64,000 nucleotides of DNA. Source: Mytilinidion resinicola (taxonomy: Eukaryota; Ascomycota; Dothideomycetes; Mytilinidiales; Mytilinidiaceae). The stretch covers positions 365,992 through 429,991 of the forward strand of contig NW_022985462.1 of assembly GCF_010093595.1 (NCBI RefSeq). The letters run 5' to 3'. Shown here piece by piece: positions 30,629 through 41,958 of this stretch. Positions within the stretch are counted from its first letter, which is position 1. Each line of letters starts with the position of its first letter. The position numbers and the translations under genes are program-made. The notes beneath the pieces were generated by a model that saw nothing but the letters and a program-made list of their open reading frames with translations, was not told the origin of the DNA and did not search any database.

Positions 30629-33111
30629 CTAGAGCTTACTCTCCCTCGCCGTCGTCTCGACCGGCAAGGCTCCGCTCATCATGTGCTCGCTCTCCCGCCC
30701 AAACAACACGGCTTCCCGTCCGCCCCGAGTGCCCCACCACGCGACTGCAGCACCGCTCCGCTCGGGGTCCATTTCGCCTGAGATCAAAACATTCCAGAAG
30801 CGGCCTTTGACCACTTCCCGCATCGCGTCGTCTTCGATTAGATTGACTAGATCTGCGCATAGTGGCAACCACTCTTCTAGCAATAGAACCGGGAGGTAGG
30901 GCAGCGCGTCTAACAGTGTCAACACGAGCACCGCCTGTTCAGACAGCGGAGGCGGAGGAGCGTCTGAGCCCGCGAGAGCCAGCTGCACAGAGTCGGCCGC
31001 GAGAGCGGTAGTAGGGGCGTGTAGAGCGCGGTAGTGGACGAGCTCGAGCAAGGTAGCGGGGAGGTCCGGTTGCGTAGCTGAGAGGGCCGACGGGGGCGCA
31101 GTGACGCGGAGAAGGGTCCTGAAGGCCAGGCGAAATTGGCGCGACGAGAGGTTGTCTGGGAAGACCTTGAAGAGGGCGTCGATGTAGAAGGGGAGGTGTT
31201 TTGCGGTGATTTCGGCGGATTGGGGAGCCGAAAGCACGGCAAGGATGACGCTGTGGGCAGCTTCGAAGATGGGGAGCATGCTGTGATTGCCGCCAGCTGC
31301 AAGATAGGGAACTGCAGATGCTACGAGGAGATCCTCGTTGGTGGTGGGAGAAAGGACGAGGGTGAAGTGCTCGGCGGTGTTAAGGAAATAGAGGTCTAGA
31401 GTACGGTCGAGGGGTGGGTCGGGGATGTTGCCTAGTTGAGGAGGGGCAATTGATTTGAGGAATGCGTCGGATTGAATAGGATAGTGGGTTAAGATATCAA
31501 TGGCGGTAAGATAAACAAAGGTGTGTTGGCTGAAGGAGGCGGGTCCTAGACGGTTTGATATGAAGTACAAATGGCGTAGGGTATGGAGCGTTTGCGCGGC
31601 GAGCACGGGTGCCACTAGAGCATGTTAACCGTGGACTAGAATGAAAGGGCATGAGAGAGTGAGAGAAGATCACGCTTACCTCCATCAGTGGCGAGAATAC
31701 GATCGCTGAGGATGCGGCCTAACACACCGCGGAGAACGATAGTCGTAGCAAACAAAGCAGCTTTCAAAAGCTTCCATAAAACGGGCAAAGTGGTTCTCAA
31801 TGCCTCTTCCTCTAGGAACACCGCCTCTTCTGAGGCATCAATCTCAGAGAGCTTGTTCTGTCGCCATTGCGTTGTGAGAGCTCTAGCAAAGCCTGCTAGA
31901 TCATCTACCATGGTCTGAATGAGCCATGGATCTCTGATGTTCCCAACAGCATGCGCCATCAATCGGGACAACGGGCCCATTGAGGATACCAAAGGACGTG
32001 AAACAATACCCTCGACTTGTTTGAAGGATGAGGAGTGTGCCTTCCCAGGTTAGTGACCGGAAAGAAACTAAGAGGATCTACCCACAGGCCAGTTGAACTT
32101 CTTTCCTGCTACTTCTACAACATCAAGATCAATCCCACCTAGGAAGTAGGCGGACTGAAAACCCTCACTGGAAAAGAAGGTAGTTCCGAGGAGGACCGGG
32201 AGTAAGAGCTGTTACGTGTCAGTGTCGTTCGAGGGAAAAATAGCAGCACAGCACACTCACGTCATAATCTAGCCCTCTCCTTTCAAAATCAGAAAGACAG
32301 CCGAAACTATGGTTCAGAACAAGAGCCACTGTCTGGCCCCCGAGGCCATCCGCGTCGCCACTTTCTCGAACCTCGACCAGTGCCAGATTGGTAGCTTTTA
32401 CGAGCGCGGTTTCTAGCCTCTTTCTGAGTCCAGCGGCCCATTCAACGTCGATTCCCTGCTCTTCTTGGCTTCCCATGCCAATCAGGAGGCCTCCCAGCAC
32501 TAGCAGGTGCGTCCATCGTGCACTTCTATCATCGGCACCACTGACGATTGCCCGAGTCCAAGCATCGAGTGAGAGACCTCCACCGATGGGCAGTTGGCCA
32601 GGGTGAAGAGGAGGCGCAGAGTTTTCCCGTACTGCGTTATGGTGTGTTATGAGGGTGGTGATCGCGGAGTGGAAGACGCTGAGTAGGTGGAGTGGGGTGC
32701 GGAGGCCATCTGGGCGTTCCCAGAATGCGGGGGCTGTGAGGAGGTGTGATGTAAGGAGGGAAAGATTATGAGGATTCGAGAGGGTTGTTAGGAGCGACGA
32801 CGCGGTTGCAAGGAGGCTGTGTTTAGTTAATATGAGCGCGATGAAGGTAGCAATGCCTCGTTAGAGATCTGTGTACAGAGGTCTTGCCCCGCTTGAGGTG
32901 CTTCGATACGTTTCAACAACTCTAAAAGATGCGGAAATTCACTTTTATGAAGGTGTATAGATGCCTTCAAGCACCACAAGCAGTGGCAGACCTGTGTGCC
33001 TGCATCAATAACGGGTATGGAGTAGGGAAGTAGTTACCGAGGTGTATCTTGCTGATCGGTGTATGTCTGGAGCGAGCGCAAAAGCGTGCTCAACAGGCGA
33101 TCTACAGGCAT
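30629..33111 (-). CDS. PEX8: intraperoxisomal import peroxin PEX8
   Basis: Five exons: 33111-33038, 32816-32261, 32208-32086, 32040-31680 and 31614-30629 (2100 nt, 699 aa). The N-terminus reads MPVDRLLSTLLRSLQTYTDQ, spliced to RLLATASSLLTTLSNPHNLS. The protein is Leu-rich and helical throughout, and ends ARESKL, a canonical PTS1. Pex8 is the peroxin that carries its own targeting signal; it sits on the matrix side of the membrane and bridges the docking complex (Pex14, Pex13, Pex17) and the RING complex. Length (about 700 aa) and the SKL end fit Pex8. All four introns restore the frame exactly. Its 5' end is divergent from the TMEM170-family gene, only 182 bp away. The assignment rests on whole-protein character rather than one short motif. 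Confidence 0.8.
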
Positions 33112-33293
33112 GGCCGTAGAGGGTTTGAAGCTCTAGGTAAGGGAAGAGGCATGGGCGAGGTGGTTGTTTGGGACGAATGGGCGTGGAGTTGTTGAAGTCG
33201 CGCTTCAAAGCCGAGGCACGGCCGCACGTTCTTCCAACCTCAAGCCGCACGTCACTCAACACCATTCCACCGGCCAGGAACAGTCGCGATGCA

Positions 33294-33821
33294 ATGAGGT
33301 ATGCCCTTCTTAGACTACTACTAAATGACGTTCTTCTAACTCCAGTAGCTTCATCCAGCGCGTCTCTTCGCAGGCGCCCGCCGACTACACCACCCCGCCC
33401 TGGCCCTCCCTCTACTGGCCCATCCCCTTACTTGGCCCGCAATCCTACTACCTGTACCATCCGAGCGACATATGGCGCTTCACGATCATATGGACCCTCC
33501 TACTCTATGCAGCTATCCATTTCGCTGTCGCGGGATGGGCGACCACTATACAACTGCGAAACTGGAAAGTTGCTTGTACTATACCCCCCATCTATGCTAT
33601 CATTGGAGGTATTGAAGGCATCGTTGCCGGTAGTGTAATCGGAGGACTGTAAGCTGACTATTTTGATGCTCATACATTGGCTCCGCTGACAGAATCGTAG
33701 GCTGGGAGGCGTCTACAATGCCGGATACTACAGAATGTCCACCTGGATACCGTTCATATGGGCTTTGATCAATGCCTTGGTTCTAATTCTGTCCTCCTTT
33801 GCGATACAAGGCGGCCTTTGA
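33294..33821 (+). CDS. TMEM170-family integral membrane protein
   Basis: Three exons: 33294-33298, 33346-33648 and 33701-33821 (429 nt, 142 aa). Exon 1 is only ATGAG, spliced to TAGCTTC to read MSSFIQRVSSQAP. The body has three or four hydrophobic segments: FTIIWTLLLYAAIHFAVAGW, IPPIYAIIGGIEGIVAGSVI then GGLLGGVYNAGYYRMS, and WIPFIWALINALVLILSSFA. This order and the Gly-rich helix before VYNAGYYR match the TMEM170 family, ER/nuclear-envelope membrane proteins that in animals affect ER-sheet formation. No open frame of the expected length starts at an ATG without the short first exon, which supports the model. Confidence 0.75.
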
Positions 33822-36392
33822 GCGAACCATGCAACAATCAGCTGGGAAACCATTCAGGATCATGCCTCTCCGATTGCGGATGAGATGCGGGAATTATTCT
33901 TCCAGCTATGAATTGTAGTTAAGTTGCTTGCAATTATTCCGCTCAGCACGAACTTACACCGCCATAGATAGCCTCAAAGCACTAGAACGCTTAGCCCTAC
34001 CAGGTATCGCCGAAAAACATGGGATCTATAACACACGGTTAATCCCGCGCTAAGTACCCGCTTTTGTGAAACGCTCCAGCCGAGATCCGTTCGTATCGTC
34101 AAGCGTCATACTGGAGCTTCCGGAAACGCCTCCTGAACGCAAAAGCCACAGCCCTACGGAGCAGAAGCCACATGGCAACATGATCCCATGCATCTAGTTT
34201 AAAAGTTTATCGTTCTGGGCAGAATGCTGCTCATGAAGAGAATTGGTAGCAGCTCTTCTGACATGGCCCATAGAGCGATAGGAAGAGCTGGGAATAGTTG
34301 GCTATGGATGAGATGAGTGTCATGGTAACAACCCCGAGAAGTGAGTGACTGCGACAGAGTTGCCTCGGCAGTCACGGTGCCGTTGACTGGGTTGCAGGTC
34401 TCGAAAACAGATGGAATTGAATGGGAGAAGCCGGTGCATAGGATACACGTTTCTCGGCAAAAAAAAATATGGTATTTTCAAGGTCGTCAACCTGAGAAAC
34501 ACACGTCTTGCATCTCGTCCACATGGCTCCTTTCATCTGCTGCCACTTGGCGAGTCACATTTTGAATCCGTACCGTGTGGCCTGATCTGGTTAATTAGGC
34601 TCTATTGAGTTGCGACACCCTGGCGACAGACCGGACATTACACAGTACGGGCTAGGTGGCGCAGTCAGACTTCGATATTTACGTTATGCGGCAGTGAGTC
34701 CCGAGGTCCATGCGCTGCCACACTGCTATCCCGACGATGCGATTTCTAGCGCGCCAAGGTGTCAGCCGTTAAGGCGTTCATGGCCACATGTACGGAATTT
34801 TGGTGGCAGAGTGGAGGTGTGGCGCAACCTTGTATCCACTCGCTTTCCGCAACGCGTTTCGTGTCGGTGGGGTAACTGAAATGAAAAGGCACCGATCCGT
34901 CACGTCCTTCGGCAAGTCAGACTGCGACACATGTTGGGTTCGTTTGGTGCCGTGTGGTTTGGTTGGATCGAGTCATGGAAGACATGCCTGCAAACCGAAC
35001 CAAAACCTCGACATGCTACCCAAGGCATCTTTCAGGCCTCCACGGCACAACGGCCTACTTCAGCAATCCTTGGAAGATGATTTGGTTTAGTGCTACGACT
35101 CTGCTGCTTCCGGAGCGGTGCGGATGTCGCTAAATCATGCCTGCTGGACATCACCATCAGGCTAGTTGACGCGCTGGAAGCCAATTCATGTTCACAACAC
35201 AAGCGCGGAAATTCCTTCACTCGCGCGGCACGACGCGGCATGAGGCGTCATTCTCACTTGCACAGAATGCGAAACCTGTGACGGCTACTCTTCCGGCAGG
35301 AGGAGTGGAAACAGGTAGGTAGGCAGGCAGAGATGTCGTTTGAAGTAAAGGTGGCTGGGTGTTTTCTTCGCCAGCCCTGGGGCCGTTCGCCCTGTGCCCC
35401 TGGCGATCGTGCCATGGGGTCCTAACGGGGGTGAGCAAGGCTGTCCTCGCTGTCCGAGGTCAGCTTCGTTGGGATAGCGTCTGCGCTAACTCCATTTCCG
35501 CAAATAGCCCAGGAATTCGGATATAAGAATCCGGGTAAGAATTTCTGGACTGCCGAGCCCTGCACGCAATCGCCGCCCCTCTTATCTCGTACCATCACCA
35601 CCGTGCGCGTGTTGTCCGTGGGGCCAGCGGTCCAGCGCCACGCTTTCCTTGTTGTCGCAGCGATCGCGTGCGGTAAGTGGGCATCTCTGCATAATTCGCG
35701 CGCGCGAGCCCCTGAGGGATTCGCAATTATTCTGGGAAGGCGGACGCTGCGACGGGCGAAGCGGCTCTTAGCTCTGACGTCGGGACGAATCATGGGCCTG
35801 AGCGTGGCCCCGAATTGACATTCCCGGCCAGGCTAGACTCGAGATCCCTTTGCTCTCCAATGACGCCACGGCCCGTTAGGGAGCAGGGATGCGCGTTGCT
35901 TGAATACGAGGCGGCCGTTGATCAGGGCGCTTTCAGCATCGCCTCGAGCTCACGTCGGCCGTGGAGGGCATGGTGAGGTCGCCGGGCGCCCCTTGTTAGA
36001 TGCTAATTGGGCTTCATCATGGCCGGTGGACGCACGAGGGCCGACGCACGAGGGCCAACGCCAACCACTCACCTGTGGGGTTCCCCTGACCTAAGGCTGG
36101 GCTAATGCAGAGCGTATAAGAGCGATTCGCCTCCTCCGCCTCCTCAAAAACGCCGCCCGGTCAAGCTTTACTGCGGTGCTACACTCGTTTTTCGGCATCT
36201 TCATGCACTCACACTCACTCATCCTTTTCATTTTTGCATAGCTTAAGCCCTCGTGGCTAGTCACTCGTTAATACACCTTTGCCTTCCTCGACACTCGCCG
36301 TTTGCCGATCCGGGGTAAACGCGTTAAGCTTTTCCACAATCAACAAACAGATCAGCCACCTCCACATATAGATAACGCCCATCTTCGTCCCC
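33822..36392. other. long intergenic region, no supported gene
   Basis: About 2.6 kb with unremarkable frames on both strands. Near 36029-36060 a 15-bp unit (GACGCACGAGGGCC-like) is present twice in tandem. The last about 300 bp is the promoter and leader of the galactose oxidase gene: a TATA-like TATAAG at 36115-36120 followed by pyrimidine-rich sequence. Confidence 0.5.
36115..36120 (+). promoter_or_regulatory. TATA-like box of the galactose oxidase gene
   Basis: TATAAG in GCGTATAAGAGC, followed by a CT-rich tract (CTCCTCCGCCTCCTC) typical of transcription starts in filamentous fungi. The start codon is about 270 bp downstream. Confidence 0.4.
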
Positions 36393-38933
36393 ATGTTGGC
36401 CTCTACTTATTCCCTAATTTTTGCCCTATTCTCGGTCACGGTCGACTGTTCACCACTTCCGAAGGCACTCGTACCGCGCCTCCAGCAACTGGACGGCGAG
36501 ACGGTTCCCGACAGATTTGCATTTAACGATGCCGTTCCCCTCGCCAGGACTGGGTGGACCGCGGTAGCCGACAGCATTCAGGGTGGAGATGTCGCCAACA
36601 GAGTGCTCGATGGCAATGCGAATACCCTATGGCATTCCGAGTACACTCCCGCACTCAAAGCTCTTCCTCATACCATCACCATCGACATGAAGAAGAACAA
36701 CTGGATCAATGGATTCGCCTACCTGCCCCGCCAGGACTCCAGCAACAACGGCAACATCGGCCAGCACACCATCCAAGTGAGCAAGGACAATACCAACTGG
36801 CAACAAGTCGCCCTTGGCACATACGGAAACACCAAACTGGAAAAGAAGACCCTGTTCTCTTCTGTTCAAGCACGCTATGTGCGAATCACAGCTTACACGG
36901 AAGCCCAAGGAACCAACCTTGCATACACCAGCGCAGCCGAGATCAACATTCTCAGTGGGCCAGACCCAATCCTTCCCCGAGACACCTGGAAGGTCAGCGC
37001 AGACAGCGCGCAAGCTGGAAACGCGGCAGACCTAGCTATTGATGGCGACGTCGACACGAAATGGCACACCCCTTTCACCGGCGGAAACCTACCTGGCTAT
37101 CCCCATACCTTCACTATTGATCAAGGTGCCGTGACAGCTGTTTCCGGCTTCAGCTACCTTCCACGACCGGATGCGTCAGGCCCCAATGGACGTGTCGGCA
37201 AATACATCATCCAATACACCAACAACACGAACACTTGGGCTGATGCTGCCTCTGGCACGTGGGTTGACGACTCCAACCCTAAGACCGTCACCTTCCCTGT
37301 GCACTGGGCACGCTACTGGCGCCTTAGGGCTCTCAGCGAGGCCGGTAATCGGGGACCCTGGGCCAGTGCCGCAGAGATCAACTTGCACGACGGCAGCTCC
37401 AAGGGTGTCAAGACACCACTACCGGCTAGCTTGGGTCAATGGTCTGAGACGATCGACTTCCCAATCGTCCCAGTTGCTGCTGCTGTGCTCAGCAATGGTA
37501 AGTTGAATAAGAAAAGAACACGATGACTGTAGCATACTAACAAGCATGTAGGCAAGGTCGTGACCTGGTCCGCACAGTGGGCAGACTCGTTCGGAGGAGG
37601 CACAGGCCAGACGCAGACTGCCATCTTCGACCCGGCGACTGGCAAGGTGTCTCAGAAGATTGTCACCAACACGAAGCACGACATGTTCTGCCCTGGTATC
37701 TCGATGACCGCTGACGGAAAGGTTGTTGTCACTGGCGGCAACGATGCTGCCAAGACAAGCATCTACACCGTCGCCAGCGACGCATGGGCCTCAGGTGCCA
37801 ACATGCAGATCAAGCGTGGCTACCAGGGTCAGGCTACCCTATCTGATGGACGCATCTTCACCATCGGTGGTTCCTGGAGCGGTGGATACGGCGGCCAGGA
37901 CGGAACTCCCTTCAAGAACGGAGAAATCTACAGCCCGGGCGCGAACAAGTGGACACTTCTCCCAGGCGCCAATGTCAAGAAGATCCTGACCCAGGACGCC
38001 CAAGGCCCCTTCAGAACCGACAACCACGCCTGGCTCTTCGGCTGGAAGGGTGGCTTCGCCTTCCAAGCCGGCCCATCCAAACAAATGAATTGGTTCGATA
38101 TGAGAGGCGACGGTGTCACTACATCCGCTGGCAACCGTGGCGACGACAACGACGCGATGAACGGCAACGCCATCATGTACGACGCTGTGGCCGGCAAGAT
38201 CCTCACCATCGGTGGTGCCAAGGACTACCAAGAGACGACTGCTACCGCCAACGCCCACATCATTACTTTGGGTGGACAAGGAGGCGCAGTTTCCGTAACC
38301 AAGCTTACCTCGATGAAGTACGCCCGCAGCTTCGCCAACAGCGTTGTTCTTCCCGACGGCAAGGTTCTCATCATGGGTGGCCAGCACTTCGCCAAGCCCT
38401 TCTCTGATGATACCGCTGTCCTGTACCCCGAGCTCTGGGACCCAGCGACTGGCAAGTTCACCGTCATGAACCCGGCCAACAACCCCCGCAACTACCACAG
38501 TGTCGGCGTGCTGCTGCCCGACGGCACCGTCTTCTCCGGTGGTGGAGGACTCTGCGGATCCTGCACATCGAACCACTTCGATGCTGAGGTCTTCAGGCCC
38601 CCGTACCTGTTCACTGCCTCTGGCGCTCTGGCTACTCGCCCGACCATCACCAAGGTCTCGGCTACCACTGTTACCGTTGGTGACAAGATCCAGATCACCA
38701 CTGGTGGCACCGTCACCAGCTTCTCGCTAATACGCATGGGCTCGGCGACGCACTCGATCAACACTGACCAGCGCCGCATTCCCCTGACACCCACCAAGAC
38801 CGCAAGCGGGTACCAGATCACTGTGCCTGGAGATTCGGGTATCGCGCTGCCCGGTTCGTGGATGTTGTTCGCGATCCAGAATGGCGTTCCCAGCGTGGCT
38901 AAGACGATCTTGATCAAGGCCAAACCGATTTGA
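36393..38933 (+). CDS. galactose oxidase (AA5 copper radical oxidase) with two discoidin domains
   Basis: Two exons, 36393-37497 and 37552-38933 (2487 nt, 828 aa). There is a signal peptide (MLASTYSLIFALFSVTVDCS). Two F5/8-type C (CBM32-like) domains follow: about 45-190 (ANRVLDGNANTLWHSEYTP, then PHTITIDMKK and YLPRQDSSNNGNIGQH) and about 195-350 (DLAIDGDVDTKWHT, then YLPRPDASGPNGRVGKYI). The kelch-propeller catalytic domain keeps the whole active site of Fusarium galactose oxidase: Cys415 and Tyr459 (the thioether-linked pair), Trp477 (GGSWSGG), Tyr683-His684 (NYHSVG) and His769 (ATHSIN). These keep the enzyme's own spacing (Cys to Tyr 44; Cys to Trp 62; Tyr to distal His 86). It ends with the usual Ig-like domain. 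It oxidises primary alcohols, with galactose or a related substrate inferred, to aldehydes and H2O2 outside the cell. Classical enzymes have one N-terminal carbohydrate-binding domain; this one has two. Confidence 0.95.
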
Positions 38934-39340
38934 GGGTTTAAAGGGGTAATTATGGATTGGGGCATGACATGGTTCGGAGGCTTTTCCGAAAGTGTTAATT
39001 CTAATGCGTCTACGCACGCGAGATAAACGGTTGAATGTACAATGCTGCTTGGTTAAAATAATAAGTAGTAATTAATTCGAAGGTCAAAATCAACCATAGA
39101 GTTCTATGCACTGCCTTTTTGAGCGATGGAGGACGTCGAGGTAAGGTTTAGGTTAGCCGTTCTGTACTACCTTGTTACATGTGCTGTACAACCTTCACGC
39201 CTTGGCAATTCTTCCACCCTGGGGCCGCGGGTTACACAAGTACTTTTCTTCTCGTCTAGACCCTCCAAGATCTCTCTTCTCGTCAGCATCCTCCAGCCTA
39301 AACACCCCTTCCAACCCCGACTCCCTTCATCCCCTTTTTA
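38934..39340. other. intergenic
   Basis: 3' region of galactose oxidase and of the degenerate minus-strand locus. AT-rich just after 39040. No gene seen. Confidence 0.45.
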
Positions 39341-39847
39341 TCACTCCCCACTACCCTCCCAAATCCTCAACACATCTTTAATCCTCTTCGCAATTGGCCC
39401 CTTTCCAGCCCGCCTCTCAACTGCCCCCGAGCCTACCACATGCCCTCCCATCTCCATCCACATTCCCAACTCCTCCCCAGCACCATCGCTGCCGCCCTCA
39501 CCACTACCACTCCTTCCACCCTCAATGCGTAAGATTGCCACCGCCTTCCAGACATCGCCCTTCTGCCGCTCCAGCTGCTCAACATCCGCCTTCAGCCCCT
39601 CTATCTCGACGTCGAGGTCTAACATGTGGTGAATAAGGTCTTGGTGCGTAGCGGAGGCCTCAGTAGTCAGGTTGTAAGCATTCAGGAAGGTGCTGAGGGT
39701 GATGTGAGAGAAGAGGATGGGGAGGAGCTGCGTTGCAGTGTGTCAGACAGGTTGGTTTCGCAGCATGCTCAGGGCGATGATTAGGGATAGGCGAGGCTGA
39801 GATCGGTGGCGGTGCGACGGGCGGAGGGCGGCAGAGAGGGAAGGCAT
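39341..39847 (-). pseudogene. degenerate small helical-protein gene, paralogue of the locus at 18-520
   Basis: One frame runs from an ATG at 39847 (MPSLSAALRP...) to a stop at 39341, with a single in-frame TGA between RNQPV and HTATQ. After it come LLPILFSHITLSTFLNAYNL, LDLDVEIEGLKADVEQLERQ and KGDVWKAVAIL, a Gly/Ser-rich stretch and GPIAKRIKDVLRIWEGSGE. The ordered matches to the locus at 18-520 show a common origin. A CTGAC branch-like site overlapping the TGA and a CAG acceptor at 39728-39730 would allow an intron ending there, but I found no convincing donor. Function unknown. Confidence 0.4.
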
Positions 39848-40216
39848 GGGGGTGGTTGCGCGTTGCTTCGTGGGGGGTGGGGTTTGGGGGGTTGGCTTTT
39901 TTCTGGTGGTGGGGAGGTTTCGATAGGAGCTTGTCTGGCTAGCATACGTGGATTATTTATGCGCTCGGTGTTAAGGGTTGCTGGCATGGTGAGGCTTGAG
40001 GATCTAGTATGGCTGGGTTGAAAGCAAACAACCAGCATTTCGTTGGTACGCTCGCGTTTGCTCATCTTGGGTATACTATGTGCGGGTATTGTAATCATCA
40101 TTTGAATCAAGGCAACGAGACCATGCATCAATCTTTTCCATCTTTGATTTTCGTAGCTCTCATCGGAAGATCTTTTACTCCCATTTGTGGTTTCTTATTA
40201 CTATCTATTTCTATTC

Positions 40217-40252
40217 TTCTCTCTCTCTCCATCTCTCTCTCTCTCTCTCTCT
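40217..40252. repeat. CT microsatellite
   Basis: About 36 bp of nearly perfect CT dinucleotides, interrupted once by CCAT, followed by a run of A. Confidence 0.85.
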
Positions 40253-40424
40253 GAAAAAAAGAAACTCGTGAAGATATCTTTCCCTTTGTAAACGCCACCT
40301 CATAAACTAACAAGAGAATACTACGAATCGATCCTCAGATGATTGGGCCTCCTCCATTCGCCGCTCTCGACTTGCGAGTTCCCACAACCATCACGCCAGC
40401 CAGGTCGCAAAGGAACTTCCTTCC

Positions 40425-40450
40425 GGGGGGGGGGGGGGGGGGGGGGGGGG
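40425..40450. repeat. G homopolymer, 26 bases
   Basis: An uninterrupted run of 26 G after TTCC. Lengths of such runs are unreliable in any assembly. Confidence 0.9.
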
Positions 40451-40813
40451 TGGTATTGCTCATGGATGTTTTCTGTATTACTATAACGGCCACTATACTA
40501 CAATACTAGGTCACAAGTTTGGGCACACGGATGTACCACGACCCGGGCTTCACTCTTGCTCTCTCGATTCCACCGTAAGGAGTGCCCTAGGTAACCTGTC
40601 TTCGGTAAGTCAAAAGGCAGTCCTATCTCCACTGCGTTGACCTTTACATCGTATTCATATTTTCCAAAGCTTGTAGGGGTAACTCTAAACAGTTATAAGG
40701 AGCACTTAAACTCATGTCTTGGTACTCTACTAATCTCAATTCAGGACCATCACTCGAAACCTTAAGACACCGCTAAGATCTCGCTAGCGTTAGTGAACAG
40801 AGGAACAAGAGAA

Positions 40814-41958
40814 TTAGCTCAGACTCCAGGCTCCAGGCTCCTCCTCATCCTCATCGCACTCATCATCTCCCCGCATCCGCCTCCACCACCTGCTCTGCTC
40901 TTCCAGCCCCGACCCATTCACCAAAAGCTTCCACTTTTCAAAAAACCACTTTGAGCACTCCCAGTTCCGCCGATCTCTGACTAGTGTCGCAGAGCGATCC
41001 CTCGTCCCCTGCGCGACACCCCACACCAGCAGGCCATCCGCCTCGATGTCATGCTTGAGCTCGCTCTCATCAAACGCCGGCGGGTCCATAGACAGCATCG
41101 TGATAACTCGATCGCGGAACACGGGAAAGGGAATCAGGTCGAGATACATGCCGTGCGGATACGAGCGCTGGAGCGGGGTTGGGGCGAGGTCCGACATGAC
41201 GCTTTTGGAGAGCTCGAAGCAGGGCCGCACGCGGACCGGCCGCATGATTCCGATGCTGCTACCGCTGGCGCTGGGTGGGCTGGTAGTGTTTGAGAGGCTT
41301 GTTGTGTCTGAGTCTGACAACACGTCTGGTGGCGAAGCGGAGACTAGAGCGGTCCATTGCGCGTCAAGATACCATGGCGAGAGAAAGCTTTCGGCCTCGG
41401 CTAGCTTGAGCGGCACTCCTATGTAGAGAGCGTTTTGGATGCGCGCGGCGTAGAAGTTAAGCTTTTGAATTTGGAGGTAGTTGATATATGGTGAAGGGAG
41501 AGTAGAGCTTTGAGAGAGGTTTGATTGTGGCCGTCTTCCTCGAGAAGGACTGGGCGTACCGGTGAGGTTGCGCATAGGCGTTGGATGCTCTGCTACGAGG
41601 AGATTGAGAGATGGCGACTCGCAACCAAAGAAGTCTGATAGGCCGTATAAGGTGTCATCATGGCTTGAGGAGGAGGCCAAGTTGTATGGACCTAAGATGT
41701 TCACATCGAGATCGTCTTGGAAAGAAGGTACGCCTCCATCGATGGCAGATGGAGACGACCTTTGGACTTGTGTTGCTTTTCTCCGCTCTCCTGGACCTTT
41801 TTATCAGCAAACGCCGTATGGGCGGTCCCATAGCACGCACGATATCGACGTTGAGACTCTCGATTCTGCCTCCTTCTGCTTTCGGTAAGGACTCGATTTC
41901 GCTTTTTAGACCTCGGTGCACTGGCTGGCTCGGTCATGGCGGCTCCTTTCTGGACCAT
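40814..41958 (-). CDS. bZIP-type transcription factor with DUF3425 domain
   Basis: Two exons, 41958-41841 and 41790-40814 (1095 nt, 364 aa). The first AUG of the frame in good context (AACATGG) was chosen; a second at 41937 (GCCGCCATGA) is possible. The N-terminus has a bZIP basic region, SKKRNRVLTESRRRQNRESQ then RRYRERRKATQ, completed by the splice. The leucine heptads expected next are missing. The C-terminal half is DUF3425: IQNALYIGVPLKLAEAESF, DLAPTPLQRSYPHGMYLDLI, PFPVFRDRVITML, LLVWGVAQGTRD and WEVS-like WECSKWFFEKWKLLV. Such regulators are common in filamentous ascomycetes, where some act in stress response or secondary metabolism. The targets are unknown. Confidence 0.82.

Larger units (their letters stand above)
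39848..40813. other. intergenic with simple repeats
   Basis: Holds a CT microsatellite and a long G run, listed separately. The minus-strand frame 39781-40131 is Pro-rich chance translation or leader sequence of the degenerate locus. No gene supported. Confidence 0.45.

Noticed and set aside
37839..38576. 245-aa minus-strand frame
   Set aside because: Antisense to galactose oxidase, whose active-site residues are all in the plus-strand frame.
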